Source: CAMFLJ01 sp965279255 (GTDB lineage: Bacteria > Actinomycetota > Acidimicrobiia > Acidimicrobiales > Acidimicrobilacustridaceae). Taken from it: DNA of 64,000 nt. Position numbers and translations under genes: made by a program. Location of the stretch: NCBI GenBank assembly GCA_965279255.1, contig OZ257146.1:992001-1056000 (forward strand), read 5' to 3'. The first letter of the stretch is position 1. Each line of letters starts with the position of its first letter. The notes below the pieces were generated by a model. It worked only from the letters and a program-made list of their open reading frames with translations, ran no database searches and was not told the DNA's origin. Below are positions 16,279 through 28,671 of this stretch, in pieces.

Positions 16279-17601
16279 GTGGCACAGGCACTGGTGATCC
16301 GAGGCGGCCGGGTGATCGACCGGACGGGGGAGCGGGAGGCCGACGTGGCCGTCTCCTCCGACGGCACGATCGCCGCGGTGGGGCCCGACCTCGATCTGGC
16401 CGCCCTCGGCCTCGAGGGCGCCACGGTGCTCGACGCCACCGGGTGCGTCGTGGCCCCGGGGCTGGTCGACATCCACACCCACCTGCGCGAGCCGGGCCGC
16501 GAGGAGGCCGAGACGGTCGAGACCGGCAGCCGGGCCGCCGCCCTCGGTGGCTACACCGCGGTGCTGGCCATGCCCAACACCGAGCCGGCCATCGACTCCG
16601 CCGCCGTGGTGCGCCAGATCCTCGACGCCGGCGAGACCGCCGGGCTGTGCGACGTGCGGGTCAGCGGCTCCATCACCATGGGCCGAGAGGGCAAGGCCCT
16701 CTCGCCGATGGGCGAGATGGCGGCGCTCGGGGTGCGCGTCTTCACCGACGACGGCAGCGGCGTGCAGGACGACCGCCTCATGCGCCGGGCCCTCGAGTAC
16801 GCCAGCGGCCTCCCCGGCCCCATCACCCTGGCCCAGCACTGCGAGGTCGAGGCCCTCTCGGATGGCGGCCACATGCACGAGGGCGAGTGGTCGAGCCGCC
16901 TCGGCATCCCCGGCATCCCGCCCGAGGCCGAGGAGCTGATGGTCTTCCGCGACATCGCCCTGGCCCGGCTCACCGGCGCCAAGGTCCACTTCCAGCACCT
17001 CTCCACCGCCGGGTCGGTCGACCTGGTCCGCCAGGCCAAGGCCAAGGGCCTGCCCGTCACGGCCGAGGCCACCCCGCACCACTTCACCCTCACCCACGCC
17101 GAGGTCGCCTCCTACGACCCCGTGTTCAAGGTGAACCCGCCGCTGCGCGGCGACGCCGACGTGGCCGCGGTGAAGGCCGGCCTGGCCGACGGCACCATCG
17201 ACGCCATCGCCACCGACCACGCGCCCCACACCCCCGAGGTGAAGGAGGCGCCGTTCGACCACGCACCCTGCGGCATGCTCGGCCTGCAGACCGCCCTCGC
17301 CCTGGCGGTCACCGAGCTGGTCGAGCCCGGCGTGCTCACCCTCGCCGAGGTGCTGGCCGCCATGTCGTGGCGCCCGGCCGAGATCGCCGGCATCGGCGAC
17401 GTCCACGGCCGCCCGGTCGCCGAGGGCGAGCCGGCCCACCTGGTGGTGTTCGACCCCGCCGAGGAGTGGACGGTCGACCCGGCCCGGCTGGCCAGCCGGT
17501 CCCGCAACACCCCCTACGCCGGTCGCACGGTGCGGGGCAAGGTCCGCCACACGCTGCTCTGCGGCGAACCCACTGTCCTCGACGGGGAGGCCCAGCGATG
17601 A
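16279..17601 (+). CDS. pyrC: Dihydroorotase
   Basis: 440 residues. It cyclises carbamoyl-aspartate to dihydroorotate using a binuclear metal centre. The metal motif DIHTHLREPG, the AMPNTEPAID block, Gln-His (AQHCE), HFQHLSTAG and the catalytic ATDHAPH block are present. I chose GTG 16279 because AAGAAGGG lies 5 bases upstream and the conserved ALVIRGGRVID follows at once. ATG 16198, overlapping the pyrB end, would add 27 charged, unconserved residues. carA overlaps as ATGA. Confidence 0.94.
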   Translation: MAQALVIRGGRVIDRTGEREADVAVSSDGTIAAVGPDLDLAALGLEGATVLDATGCVVAPGLVDIHTHLREPGREEAETVETGSRAAALGGYTAVLAMPNTEPAIDSAAVVRQILDAGETAGLCDVRVSGSITMGREGKALSPMGEMAALGVRVFTDDGSGVQDDRLMRRALEYASGLPGPITLAQHCEVEALSDGGHMHEGEWSSRLGIPGIPPEAEELMVFRDIALARLTGAKVHFQHLSTAGSVDLVRQAKAKGLPVTAEATPHHFTLTHAEVASYDPVFKVNPPLRGDADVAAVKAGLADGTIDAIATDHAPHTPEVKEAPFDHAPCGMLGLQTALALAVTELVEPGVLTLAEVLAAMSWRPAEIAGIGDVHGRPVAEGEPAHLVVFDPAEEWTVDPARLASRSRNTPYAGRTVRGKVRHTLLCGEPTVLDGEAQR

Positions 17602-18712
17602 GCACCATCCGAGAAGCACTGCTGGTGCTGGCCGACGGCACCACCTTCGAGGGCGAGGCCATCGGCGCCGAGCCCGAGGGTGGCATCGCCACCGGCGAGG
17701 TCGTGTTCAACACGGCCCTCACCGGCTACCAGGAGATCATCACCGACCCGTCCTACGCCGGGCAGATCATCACCTTCACCTATCCCCACATCGGCAACTA
17801 CGGGGTCACCCCCCTCGACGACGAGTCCCGCCGGCCCTTCGCCCGCGGCGTCATCGTCCGGGAGATGGCGCGGCGGCGCAGCAACTGGCGCTCCGAGGCC
17901 GACCTCGACGGCTTCCTCCGCGCCGCGGGCGTGCCCGGCATCGGCGGAATCGACACCCGCCGCCTCACCCGCCACATCCGCGACGCCGGCGCCATGCCCG
18001 GTGCGTTCGGCACTGCCGGGGAGACCGAGCTGAAGGCCGCGGCGGTGGCCGAGCCCGGCACCGACGGCATCGACATGGCTCGGCTGGTGAGCTGCACCAC
18101 GCCCTACACGGTCGACTTCGCCGGGCCCGCGGGGCTCACCCCCAAGCGGGTGGTGGCCTACGACCTCGGCATCAAGACCACGATCCTGCGCCACCTCTCG
18201 GGCATCGCCACGGTCGAGGTCGTGCCGGTGGGCACCCCGGCGTCGGAGGTCCTGGCCCGCCAGCCCGACGGCGTGTTCCTCTCCAACGGCCCCGGCGACC
18301 CCGCCGCCGTCGTGGGCATGCCCGAGACCATCGCCGGCCTGCTCGGCGAGGTGCCGGTGTTCGGCATCTGCCTCGGCCACCAGCTGCTGGCCACCGCCCT
18401 GGGGGCCGAGACCTACAAGCTCCCGTTCGGCCACCACGGCGGCAACCACCCGGTGCGCCGGCTCGAGACCGGCACGGTCGAGATCACCAGCCAGAACCAC
18501 AACTTCGCGGTCGACGACGGCTCGCTGTCGAGCACCGTCGAGGTCACCCACCGCAACCTGAACGACGGCGTCGTCGAGGGGCTCCGCTGCCTCGACGTGC
18601 CCGCCTTCAGCGTGCAGTACCACCCCGAGGCGGGCCCCGGCCCCCACGACGCCGCCTACCTCTTCGAGATCTTCGACGAGCTCATGGACACGAACGCGAA
18701 GGGAACGCGCTG

Positions 18713-18713
<1 letters not shown>
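17598..18713 (+). CDS. carA: Carbamoyl-phosphate synthase, small (glutaminase) subunit
   Basis: 371 residues. It hydrolyses glutamine and passes ammonia to CarB. The N-terminal domain starts LVLADGTTFEGEAIG with FNTALTGYQEIITDPSY. The class I glutaminase triad is FGICLGHQLLA (Cys nucleophile) and YHPEAGPGPHD (His, Glu). It starts at ATG 17598 in the pyrC stop, and its TGA shares a base with the carB ATG. Confidence 0.97.
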
Positions 18714-22011
<3,298 letters not shown>

Positions 22012-22015
<4 letters not shown>

Positions 22016-22968
22016 GTCGCCGCGGCCGGTCCCGCCCCGCCGTCGACGGGCCTCCCGTCGACCTCACCACCACCGTCGGCTCGCTCGAGCTGGCCAACCC
22101 GGTGATGACGGCGTCGGGCACGGCCGGTCACGGCGACGAGCTGGCCGCCTACGTCGACCTGTCCTCGTTGGGCGCGGTCGTCGTGAAGTCGCTCTCCGCC
22201 GACCCGTGGGCCGGCAACCCCGCCCCTCGGGTGCACGAGACCCCGGCCGGAATGATCAACAGCGTCGGGCTCCAGGGCCCCGGCGTGCCCGCCTGGCTCG
22301 ACGACGAGCTCCCCGCCGTTCTCGCCACCGGCGCACGGGTGGTCGTCAGCATCTGGGGCACCACGGTCGAGGACTACGGCCGGGCCGCGGAGATGCTCGT
22401 CGACGCGCCGGCCGGCGTGATCGCCGTCGAGGTCAACGTGTCGTGCCCCAACCACCACGACCGCGGCCGCATGTTCGCCCAGTCGCCCGAGCAGACCGCC
22501 GCCGCGGTGGCCGCGGCCTCGGTGTGCGGACGCCCCATGTGGGCGAAGCTCAGCCCGAGCGTCCCGTCGCTCACCCCGATCGCCGAGGCGGCCGCCGGTG
22601 CCGGTGCCGAGGCCGTCACCCTGGTCAACACCGTCCTCGGGATGGCCATCGACCCCGAGACCCGCCGGCCCCGGCTGGGCGGCGGGGGCGGCGGCCTCTC
22701 GGGGCCTGCGATCCACCCCGTCGCCGTGCGGGCGGTCTACGAGGTGCACCGCGACCTCCCCGACCTGCCGATCGTGGGCGTGGGCGGCGTGGCCAACGGG
22801 GTCGACGCGGTGGAGCTGATGCTCGCCGGCGCCTCCGCGGTGCAGGTGGGCACCGCGAGCTTCGCCGACCCCCGCAGCGTCGAGCGGGTCCGCGACGAGA
22901 TCGAGGAGTGGTGCCGGTCCCACGGTGTGGGCTCGGTTCGTGAGCTGATCGGAGACGCCCATGTCTGA
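22012..22968 (+). CDS. pyrD: Dihydroorotate dehydrogenase, class 1B-like
   Basis: 318 residues. FMN enzyme oxidising dihydroorotate to orotate. The active-site cysteine occurs in VNVSCPNHHD, the class 1 arrangement in which Cys is the base. LTLVNTVLGMAID and GVGGVANGVDAVELMLAGASAVQVGTA are FMN and phosphate loops. There is no N-terminal membrane helix, so it is not class 2. Class 1B enzymes normally need PyrK, but no pyrK lies in this operon. GTG 22012 overlaps carB. Confidence 0.93.
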
Positions 22969-23680
22969 CGCAACGACCTACGCCGCCGGCGCCCCACCGG
23001 AGCTGCGGGCCCGCCTCGCCCTGGCCCTCGACGTCGACGACATCGTTCAGGCCCAGCGCCTGGCGGGGGAGCTGCGGCCCTGGTTCGGCGTGGCCAAGGT
23101 CGGCCTGGAGCTCTACAGCGCGGCCGGCCCCGAGGTCATCGAGGTGCTGGTCGAGGATGGCTTCGAGGTCTTCGCCGACCTCAAGCTGCTCGACATCCCC
23201 ACCACCGTCTCGAAGGCCGCCCGGGTGATGGGCTCGCTCGGCGCCAGCTACCTCACCGTCCACACCCGCGCCGGGGTCGATCACCTCAAGGCCGGCGTCG
23301 ACGGCTTCAACGAGGGGGCGACCGCGGCGGGCCTGGTGCTCCCGACCTGCCTCGGGGTCACCGTGCTCACCAGCGAGCCCGGCGACCCCGCAGCACTGGC
23401 CGAGCGGGTCGGCATCGCCGAGGCCGCCGACTGCGGAGGCCTGGTCTGCGCGGCGAGCGACCTCGCCGAGGTGGCCCGCCTGGCCCCCGACCTGCTCACC
23501 GTCGTGCCAGGCATCCGGCCCGCGGGCGTGGGCGCCGACGACCAGGCCCGGCCGGCCACGCCCTCGGCGGCCATCGCCGCCGGCGCTCACGTGCTCGTCA
23601 TCGGCCGGGCGGTCACCAACGCCGACGATCCGGCGGCGGCCGCCGCCGCCATCGCCGCCGAGGTCGCCGCCGCCCTCTGA
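22961..23680 (+). CDS. pyrF: Orotidine 5'-phosphate decarboxylase
   Basis: 239 residues. It decarboxylates OMP to UMP, the last pathway step. The catalytic DxKxxDI motif reads FADLKLLDIPTTV, and the phosphate-binding VVPGIRP and VIGRAVT loops are present. It is of the type found with Bacillus-like pyr operons. ATG 22961 overlaps the pyrD stop by 8 bases. It ends the operon; pyrE is not in the window. Confidence 0.95.
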   Translation: MSDATTYAAGAPPELRARLALALDVDDIVQAQRLAGELRPWFGVAKVGLELYSAAGPEVIEVLVEDGFEVFADLKLLDIPTTVSKAARVMGSLGASYLTVHTRAGVDHLKAGVDGFNEGATAAGLVLPTCLGVTVLTSEPGDPAALAERVGIAEAADCGGLVCAASDLAEVARLAPDLLTVVPGIRPAGVGADDQARPATPSAAIAAGAHVLVIGRAVTNADDPAAAAAAIAAEVAAAL

Positions 23681-23704
23681 TCTTCACCGCCCGCCCCGCA
23701 GCGG

Positions 23705-24727
23705 TCAGGCGGGTGTCGTGGGCCCGTCGGTCTCGCGGGGGAGGTCGGCGTCGAGGTCCGAGCGGTCGTCGGCCACCTGGGTGAAGGCGTCGCGCAGGCG
23801 CAGCTCCCGTGCGGGCGGACCGAGCGACGGCGGGGCGCCGACGGTGAGCACGTCGTCGTTCGCGCCGCGGGCGAGGTGGCCCAGGCGACCGGGGTGGAGG
23901 GCGATCACCGCTCCGGCGCAGGCTCCGACGATGAGGCACACGCCGGCGCCCGAGAACCACGTCACCAGAGCGAGGGCGATGCCGAAGACCCCGAACTGGT
24001 TCTGGTTCTTCAACACCGTGTCGGGCATCCAGACGTTGGCCGAGATGGCGTAGCCGATCATGGCCACGGCGGTGATCACCGCGGTCGGGAGCAACGGCCG
24101 CCAGCGGACGTGGCCGAGCAGCAGGTACCAGGCCGAGAACCACCACCAGCCGACCGAGAGGGCGAGCGAGACGATCACGAAGAGCCCGAGCCCGACCCCG
24201 TTGCCGAGCGCCCTGCCGACGGCACCGGTGAGGGTCATGTTCACCAGAAGGGCGAGCAGCCAGATCAGGCCGCGGGTGTAGGAGCCGACCTTGAGCCCGG
24301 GCGGCCGACGCCACGAGCGGAGGTACACCCGCTGGAGGGCCGTGGTGAACGAGCTGGCGAAGAAGAAGGTGAGCAGCAGACCGAGGTAGCCGGTGGCCCG
24401 CTTCACGTCGTCGGAGGACTGGAAGGCCGACTTGGCCAGGTCGAGCGACGGGCCCTTCACTCCCAGGCGGGTGGTGAGGGTCTCGAAGATCGAGGCCCGG
24501 GTGCGGGCCGGCATGAAGGCGGCGACCACGATCACGAGCGGGAAGAACGACACGAACGCCTTGCCGGCGAGGGCGACGCTGCGGTCGACGAACTCGGTCT
24601 CGAGCATGCGCTCCCAGACCTGCCAGAAGATCGTCTTCTCGGCCCACGCCCGACCGGCCTCGTAGCGACGGCGGCCGCGGGCGACGAGCCCGTCGGGCTC
24701 GGAGGTCGTAGGGGTGTCGTCGCTCAC
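23705..24727 (-). CDS. YihY/UPF0761 (BrkB-like) inner-membrane protein
   Basis: 340 residues with about six transmembrane segments, including AFVSFFPLVIVVAAFMPA, TGYLGLLLTFFFASSFTTAL and the motif LQRVYLRSW. That last block (F..ALQR.Y) is typical of the YihY/BrkB family. The C-terminus is a charged cytoplasmic tail of about 60 residues. Function in the family is poorly defined; older links to RNase BN are wrong. The start is GTG 24727, 7 bases after a TAGGGT box; GTG 24736 overlaps that box. It converges on pyrF with a 24-base gap. Confidence 0.85.
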   Translation of the reverse strand: MSDDTPTTSEPDGLVARGRRRYEAGRAWAEKTIFWQVWERMLETEFVDRSVALAGKAFVSFFPLVIVVAAFMPARTRASIFETLTTRLGVKGPSLDLAKSAFQSSDDVKRATGYLGLLLTFFFASSFTTALQRVYLRSWRRPPGLKVGSYTRGLIWLLALLVNMTLTGAVGRALGNGVGLGLFVIVSLALSVGWWWFSAWYLLLGHVRWRPLLPTAVITAVAMIGYAISANVWMPDTVLKNQNQFGVFGIALALVTWFSGAGVCLIVGACAGAVIALHPGRLGHLARGANDDVLTVGAPPSLGPPARELRLRDAFTQVADDRSDLDADLPRETDGPTTPA

Positions 24728-24734
24728 CCGCTGC

Positions 24735-24740
24735 ACCCTA
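24735..24740 (-). promoter_or_regulatory. Predicted -10 box of the YihY-like gene (leaderless)
   Basis: Minus-strand TAGGGT is followed by 7 bases and then GTG at 24727. It separates this gene from lon transcription upstream. Confidence 0.5.
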
Positions 24741-24797
24741 CGACCCGGCCTGGCCCACGACGGGCACGCCCCTGCCCCTCGGACGGGTTCGCGCCCT

Positions 24798-24838
24798 CTG
24801 GCTCAGTTCGTCACCCAGGGAGTGACGAACTGAGCCAG
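24798..24838. terminator. Perfect 17-bp hairpin downstream of lon
   Basis: CTGGCTCAGTTCGTCAC (24798-24814) pairs perfectly with 24822-24838 around a 7-base loop. It lies between the lon stop and the next promoter on the minus strand. No T-tract follows on either strand, so it would act as a T-less terminator or an mRNA 3' stabiliser. I did not spot another copy in the window. Confidence 0.55.
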
Positions 24839-24857
24839 GGGATGGGGGAGCGGGCGC

Positions 24858-27203
24858 TCAGGCGGGGACGGGCTCGCCGTCGGCCACCGGGGCCGGGGTG
24901 AGGGCGATGGCCAGCACCTCGGCGATGTCGCTCGCCGGGTGGAAGGTCATCTGCTCGCGGACGGCCTCGGGCACGTCCTCGAGGTCGGCCTCGTTGCGGG
25001 CGGGGAACACCACGTCGGTGAGCCCGAACCGGTGGGCGGCCAGCACCTTCTGCTTCAGGCCGCCGATCGGGAGCACCTTGCCCTGGAGGGTGACCTCGCC
25101 GGTCATGCCGACGTCGGGGCGCACGGGACGTCCGGTGAGCAGCGACACGAGCGCGGTGGTCATGGTGATGCCGGCGGACGGGCCGTCCTTGGGGATGGCA
25201 CCGGCGGGGAAGTGGACGTGGAAGCGGCGTCCCTCGAAGTCGACGTCGTCGATGCCGAGCTCGTCGGCGTGCGAGCGGATGTAGCTCAGGGCGATCGACG
25301 CCGACTCCTTCATGACGTCGCCGAGCTGGCCCGTCAGCACGAGCCCCTCGCCGGCCATGGAGGTGACCTCCACGAAGAGGACGTCGCCGCCCACACCCGT
25401 GACCGCCAAGCCAGTGGCCACACCGGGCACCGAGGTGCGCTCGGCGAACTCCTGGGTGAACCGCGGACGGCCCAGCCAGGTCTGCACCTCGTCGGCGTGG
25501 ACGACGACGGGGGCCACCTGGTCGCCCGTCGACAGGGCCGTCGCCACCTTGCGGAGCAGCTTTCCGATGGTGCGCTCGAGGCCGCGCACGCCCGCCTCGC
25601 GGGTGTGGTCGGTGACGATGCGCCGCAGGGCGTCGTCGGTGACCACGACCTCGGTGTCGCCCTCGCGGACGGCGTTGCGCTCCCGCTGCCGCGGCAGCAG
25701 GTGGTCGCGGGCGATGGCGACCTTCTCGTCCTCGGTGTAGCCGTCGAGGCTCACGATCTCCATCCGGTCGAGCAGGGGCCCGGGGATGGTGTCGATCACG
25801 TTGGCGGTGGCCACGAACACGACGTCGGACAGGTCGAGGTCGACCTCGAGGTAGTGGTCGCGGAAGGTGTGGTTCTGGGCGGGGTCGAGCACCTCGAGCA
25901 GGGCCGAGGAGGGGTCGCCGCGCCAGTCGGCACCGATCTTGTCGATCTCGTCGAGCATGACGACCGGGTTCATCGAGCCGGCCTCGGTGATGGCCCGCAC
26001 GATGCGGCCGGGCATGGCGCCGACGTAGGTGCGACGGTGGCCACGGATCTCGGCCTCGTCGCGGACGCCGCCGAGGGCGACGCGCACGAACGGACGGCCC
26101 ATGGCCCGGGCGACCGACTCGCCCAGCGAGGTCTTGCCGACGCCGGGAGGCCCGACGAGGGTGATGATGGCGCCGGAGCCACGGCCACCGGCGGCCTCGA
26201 GGCCCTGGTCGGCGCGGCGCTTGCGCACGGCGAGGAACTCCACGATGCGGGCCTTGACGTCGTCGAGGCCCTCGTGGTCCGCGTCGAGCACCTCGCGGGC
26301 GGCGGTGAGGTCGACGGTGTCGTCGCTGGTGACGCCCCAGGGCAGCTCGACCATGGTGTCGAGCCACGTGCGGATCCAGCCGTGCTCCATGCTCTGCTCG
26401 GGTGTGCGCTCGAGCTTGTCGACCTCGCGGAGGACGGCCTCCCGCACCTTCTCGGGCACGTCGGGCCCTTCGGCGAAGGAGCGGTAGCGCTCGACCGCGT
26501 CGTCGGACTCGGTGTCCTCGCCCAGCTCCTTGCGGATGGCGGCCAGCTGCTGGCGCAGCAGGAAGTCGCGCTGCTGCTTCTCCATGCCGTCGGAGACCTC
26601 GGTGCGGATGCGCTCCTTCAGGGCCAGCTCGGCCAGGGTCTGCTTGGCCCAGGTGATGACCTTCTCCAGGCGGGCCTCGACCTCGACGGTCTCGAGCACC
26701 TCGACCTTCTGCTCGATCCCGAGGTCGGGGGAGTAGCCCGCGGTGTCGGCGATCTGGCTGGGGTCGGTGAGCTCCCTCAGGGCGGCGGCGATGCCGCTGG
26801 CGCCCCGGTGGTCGAGGACGGCCTCGATGACGGCGGTGTACTCCCGGGCGAGCTCGACGGCCCGCTCGGTGGTCTCGCCCTCGTCGACCGGCTCGGCCTC
26901 GACGACGAGCGCACGGCCGAGGCCGGGCACGCCGACGCCGATGCGGGCCCGGTGCAGGCCACGGACGACGATCGCCCGCATGCCGCGCCGCACCTCGCCG
27001 GCGTCCTCGATCGCCGCGACGGTGCCGACCCGCGCGTAGAGCCCGTCGATGCGGGGCACGAGCAACACGGTGGAGTCGGTGGCCGCGTCGACCGCGGCAC
27101 GGGCCTCGTCGGTCTCCAGGGCGAGGGTCACGACCATCCCCGGGAGCACCACACCACTCGACAGCGGCAGGACGGGGAGGGTCAGGCTCTGCAGGTCGGA
27201 CAT
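24858..27203 (-). CDS. lon: ATP-dependent protease Lon
   Basis: 781 residues, LonA type. The N-terminal substrate-binding domain begins LTLPVLPLSSGVVLPGM. The AAA+ module has Walker A GPPGVGKTSLG and a Walker B region VVMLDEIDKI. The protease domain has the Ser676 (KDGPSAGITM) and Lys719 (GGLKQK) dyad. It degrades misfolded and regulatory proteins. ATG 27203 is preferred over an upstream in-frame codon because the conserved N-terminus starts there. A HAIR-like inverted repeat just upstream suggests heat-shock control by HspR. Confidence 0.97.
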   Translation of the reverse strand: MSDLQSLTLPVLPLSSGVVLPGMVVTLALETDEARAAVDAATDSTVLLVPRIDGLYARVGTVAAIEDAGEVRRGMRAIVVRGLHRARIGVGVPGLGRALVVEAEPVDEGETTERAVELAREYTAVIEAVLDHRGASGIAAALRELTDPSQIADTAGYSPDLGIEQKVEVLETVEVEARLEKVITWAKQTLAELALKERIRTEVSDGMEKQQRDFLLRQQLAAIRKELGEDTESDDAVERYRSFAEGPDVPEKVREAVLREVDKLERTPEQSMEHGWIRTWLDTMVELPWGVTSDDTVDLTAAREVLDADHEGLDDVKARIVEFLAVRKRRADQGLEAAGGRGSGAIITLVGPPGVGKTSLGESVARAMGRPFVRVALGGVRDEAEIRGHRRTYVGAMPGRIVRAITEAGSMNPVVMLDEIDKIGADWRGDPSSALLEVLDPAQNHTFRDHYLEVDLDLSDVVFVATANVIDTIPGPLLDRMEIVSLDGYTEDEKVAIARDHLLPRQRERNAVREGDTEVVVTDDALRRIVTDHTREAGVRGLERTIGKLLRKVATALSTGDQVAPVVVHADEVQTWLGRPRFTQEFAERTSVPGVATGLAVTGVGGDVLFVEVTSMAGEGLVLTGQLGDVMKESASIALSYIRSHADELGIDDVDFEGRRFHVHFPAGAIPKDGPSAGITMTTALVSLLTGRPVRPDVGMTGEVTLQGKVLPIGGLKQKVLAAHRFGLTDVVFPARNEADLEDVPEAVREQMTFHPASDIAEVLAIALTPAPVADGEPVPA

Positions 27204-27219
27204 GGGGGGAACCAGCTTT

Positions 27220-27240
27220 CTTGACAATGGCAGTGTCAAG
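27220..27240 (-). promoter_or_regulatory. HAIR-like operator (HspR type) overlapping the lon -35
   Basis: CTTGACA (27220-27226), 7 bases, TGTCAAG (27234-27240) is a perfect inverted repeat. The known HspR-associated repeat is CTTGAGT-N7-ACTCAAG, so spacing and the outer five bases of each arm agree. On the minus strand the upstream arm contains TTGACA, a perfect -35; 18 bases on, CTGGTT lies 6 bases before the ATG as a weak -10. A bound repressor would block polymerase. Confidence 0.65.
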
Positions 27241-27386
27241 GTAACTCCACGCCCCCTCTCGGTATTCCCCGTTGCCTTTCCGAGCGCGAACCCCCTGGTC
27301 CCGCCGTCGGCTCCGGGCGGCCCCGGGCACCCCGGAAGCGGCGGCGACGGCCCGGGGGGTCGACCAGCGGCAGCGGTGGGGCGGGC

Positions 27387-27392
27387 TAGGGT
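27387..27392 (+). promoter_or_regulatory. Predicted -10 box of mihF (leaderless)
   Basis: TAGGGT is followed by exactly 6 bases and the mihF ATG at 27399. The lon-mihF interval (27204-27398) otherwise shows only the HAIR-like repeat and GC-rich sequence. Confidence 0.5.
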
Positions 27393-27398
27393 GGCCTC

Positions 27399-27713
27399 AT
27401 GCCGCAGCCTCCCTCTCTCACCCCCGAGCAGCGTCAGGCCGCCCTGGCCAAGGCCGCCGAGGCCCGTCGCGCCCGCGCCGAGATCAAGGAACGCCTCAAG
27501 ATGGGGTCGATCACCCTGTCCGAGCTGCTCCAGCAGGCCGAGACCGACGACATGGTCGCCGGCATCAAGGTCCTCGCCGTGCTCGAGTCCCTGCCCGGCG
27601 TGGGCAAGGTCAAGGCCCGCCGCACCATGGACGAGGTCGGCATCGCCGACACCCGGCGCATCCGGGGCCTGGGCGACCAGCAGCGCAAGTCGTTGCTGGC
27701 GGCCTTCAGCTGA
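27399..27713 (+). CDS. mihF: Integration host factor, actinobacterial type (mIHF)
   Basis: 104 residues. It is a nucleoid-associated protein unrelated to E. coli IHF. The basic N-terminal helix (LTPEQRQAALAKAAEARRAR) and the H2TH-like segment VLAVLESLPGVGKVKARRTMDEVGIADTRRIRGLG (read as successive short blocks) match the family. Mycobacterial mIHF binds and bends DNA. It sits directly upstream of gmk, its near-universal actinobacterial partner. Confidence 0.93.
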   Translation: MPQPPSLTPEQRQAALAKAAEARRARAEIKERLKMGSITLSELLQQAETDDMVAGIKVLAVLESLPGVGKVKARRTMDEVGIADTRRIRGLGDQQRKSLLAAFS

Positions 27714-27735
27714 GCGCCCTCCCGGGCCCGCTCAC

Positions 27736-28284
27736 GTGATCATCGTCGTCTGCGGCCCCGGCGGGGTCGGCAAGGGCACCGTCGTGGCCCGGCTCGTCGC
27801 CGACGACCCGCGCCTGTGGCTCTCCCGCAGCTGGACCACCCGCGCCCAGCGCCCCGGTGAGCCCGACGACGCCTACACCTACGTCGACCGCGCCGCCTTC
27901 GATGCCCGTGTCGCCGCCGACGGCTTCCTCGAGCACGCCGAGTTCCTGGGCAACCTCTACGGCACCCCGTGGCCCGACGCCGGCGACGAGCGCGACATCG
28001 TGCTCGAGATCGACGTCCAGGGCGCCGAGCAGGTCATCGGCCGGGTGCCGCCCGAGCAGCGGCTGTTCATCCTCCTCGAGCCGCCCTCGCCCGAGGTGCA
28101 GGCCGCGCGCCTCCGAGGCCGGGGCGATCCGCCCGAGCAGGCCGAGGAGCGCATCCGCGTCGCCCAGGGCGAGATCGACCGCGCCCGCCAGCTCGACGCC
28201 ATCCGCATCGTCAACGACGACCTCGACACCACTGTGGCCGAGGTCCAGCGCCTCATCGAGGCCGCCCGCGCCGACCGGGCCTGA
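27736..28284 (+). CDS. gmk: Guanylate kinase
   Basis: 182 residues. It phosphorylates GMP to GDP. The P-loop is GPGGVGKGT (the usual Ser is Gly), followed by the GMP-binding blocks SRSWTTRAQRPGE and YTYVDRAAF, and LEIDVQGAEQV. It starts at GTG 27736, 22 bases after mihF, without an obvious ribosome-binding site. Confidence 0.95.
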   Translation: MIIVVCGPGGVGKGTVVARLVADDPRLWLSRSWTTRAQRPGEPDDAYTYVDRAAFDARVAADGFLEHAEFLGNLYGTPWPDAGDERDIVLEIDVQGAEQVIGRVPPEQRLFILLEPPSPEVQAARLRGRGDPPEQAEERIRVAQGEIDRARQLDAIRIVNDDLDTTVAEVQRLIEAARADRA

Positions 28285-28292
28285 ACGGCTGG

Positions 28293-28346
28293 TAGCATTG
28301 CCCGGCTCGTTCGGCGCGCTTCGCGCCCCCGACAGAAGGTTGTGAC
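28293..28346 (+). promoter_or_regulatory. rpoZ promoter and leader
   Basis: A TAGCAT -10-like box (28293-28298) is followed by a small hairpin GGCGCG-CTT-CGCGCC (28313-28327) and a ribosome-binding site AGAAGG (28334-28339), 7 bases before the rpoZ GTG. This gives rpoZ its own promoter within the gmk-rpoZ gap. Confidence 0.45.
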
Positions 28347-28637
28347 GTGGCTCAGATCCATGACTCGATGGTGAACCCCCGGATCGAGGAGCTCCTCTCC
28401 AAGGTCGACTCCAAGTTCACCCTGGTGTCGCTGGCCGCGCAGCGGGCCCGGCAGATCAACGCCTACTTCAACCAGCTCGGCGAGGGCATCGGCTCCAACG
28501 TGCCGCCGCAGGTCACCTCCGTGGCCCGCAAGCCGCTCTCGATCGCCTTCGAGGAGATCGCCGCCGACAAGATCGTCCCGGTCCGCGTCGTGCACGACGA
28601 GCTCGACGTCGAGCAGGCCGACGCCGCGGCCGAGTGA
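28347..28637 (+). CDS. rpoZ: RNA polymerase omega subunit
   Basis: 96 residues. It aids folding and assembly of beta-prime. The family block SKFTLVSLAAQRARQINAYF is evident and the C-terminus is acidic. GTG 28347 is set by the upstream AGAAGG. The gmk-rpoZ-coaBC order is standard. Confidence 0.94.
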   Translation: MAQIHDSMVNPRIEELLSKVDSKFTLVSLAAQRARQINAYFNQLGEGIGSNVPPQVTSVARKPLSIAFEEIAADKIVPVRVVHDELDVEQADAAAE

Positions 28638-28671
28638 CCCACCGGTCACCGACCGACATCACCATCACGTC

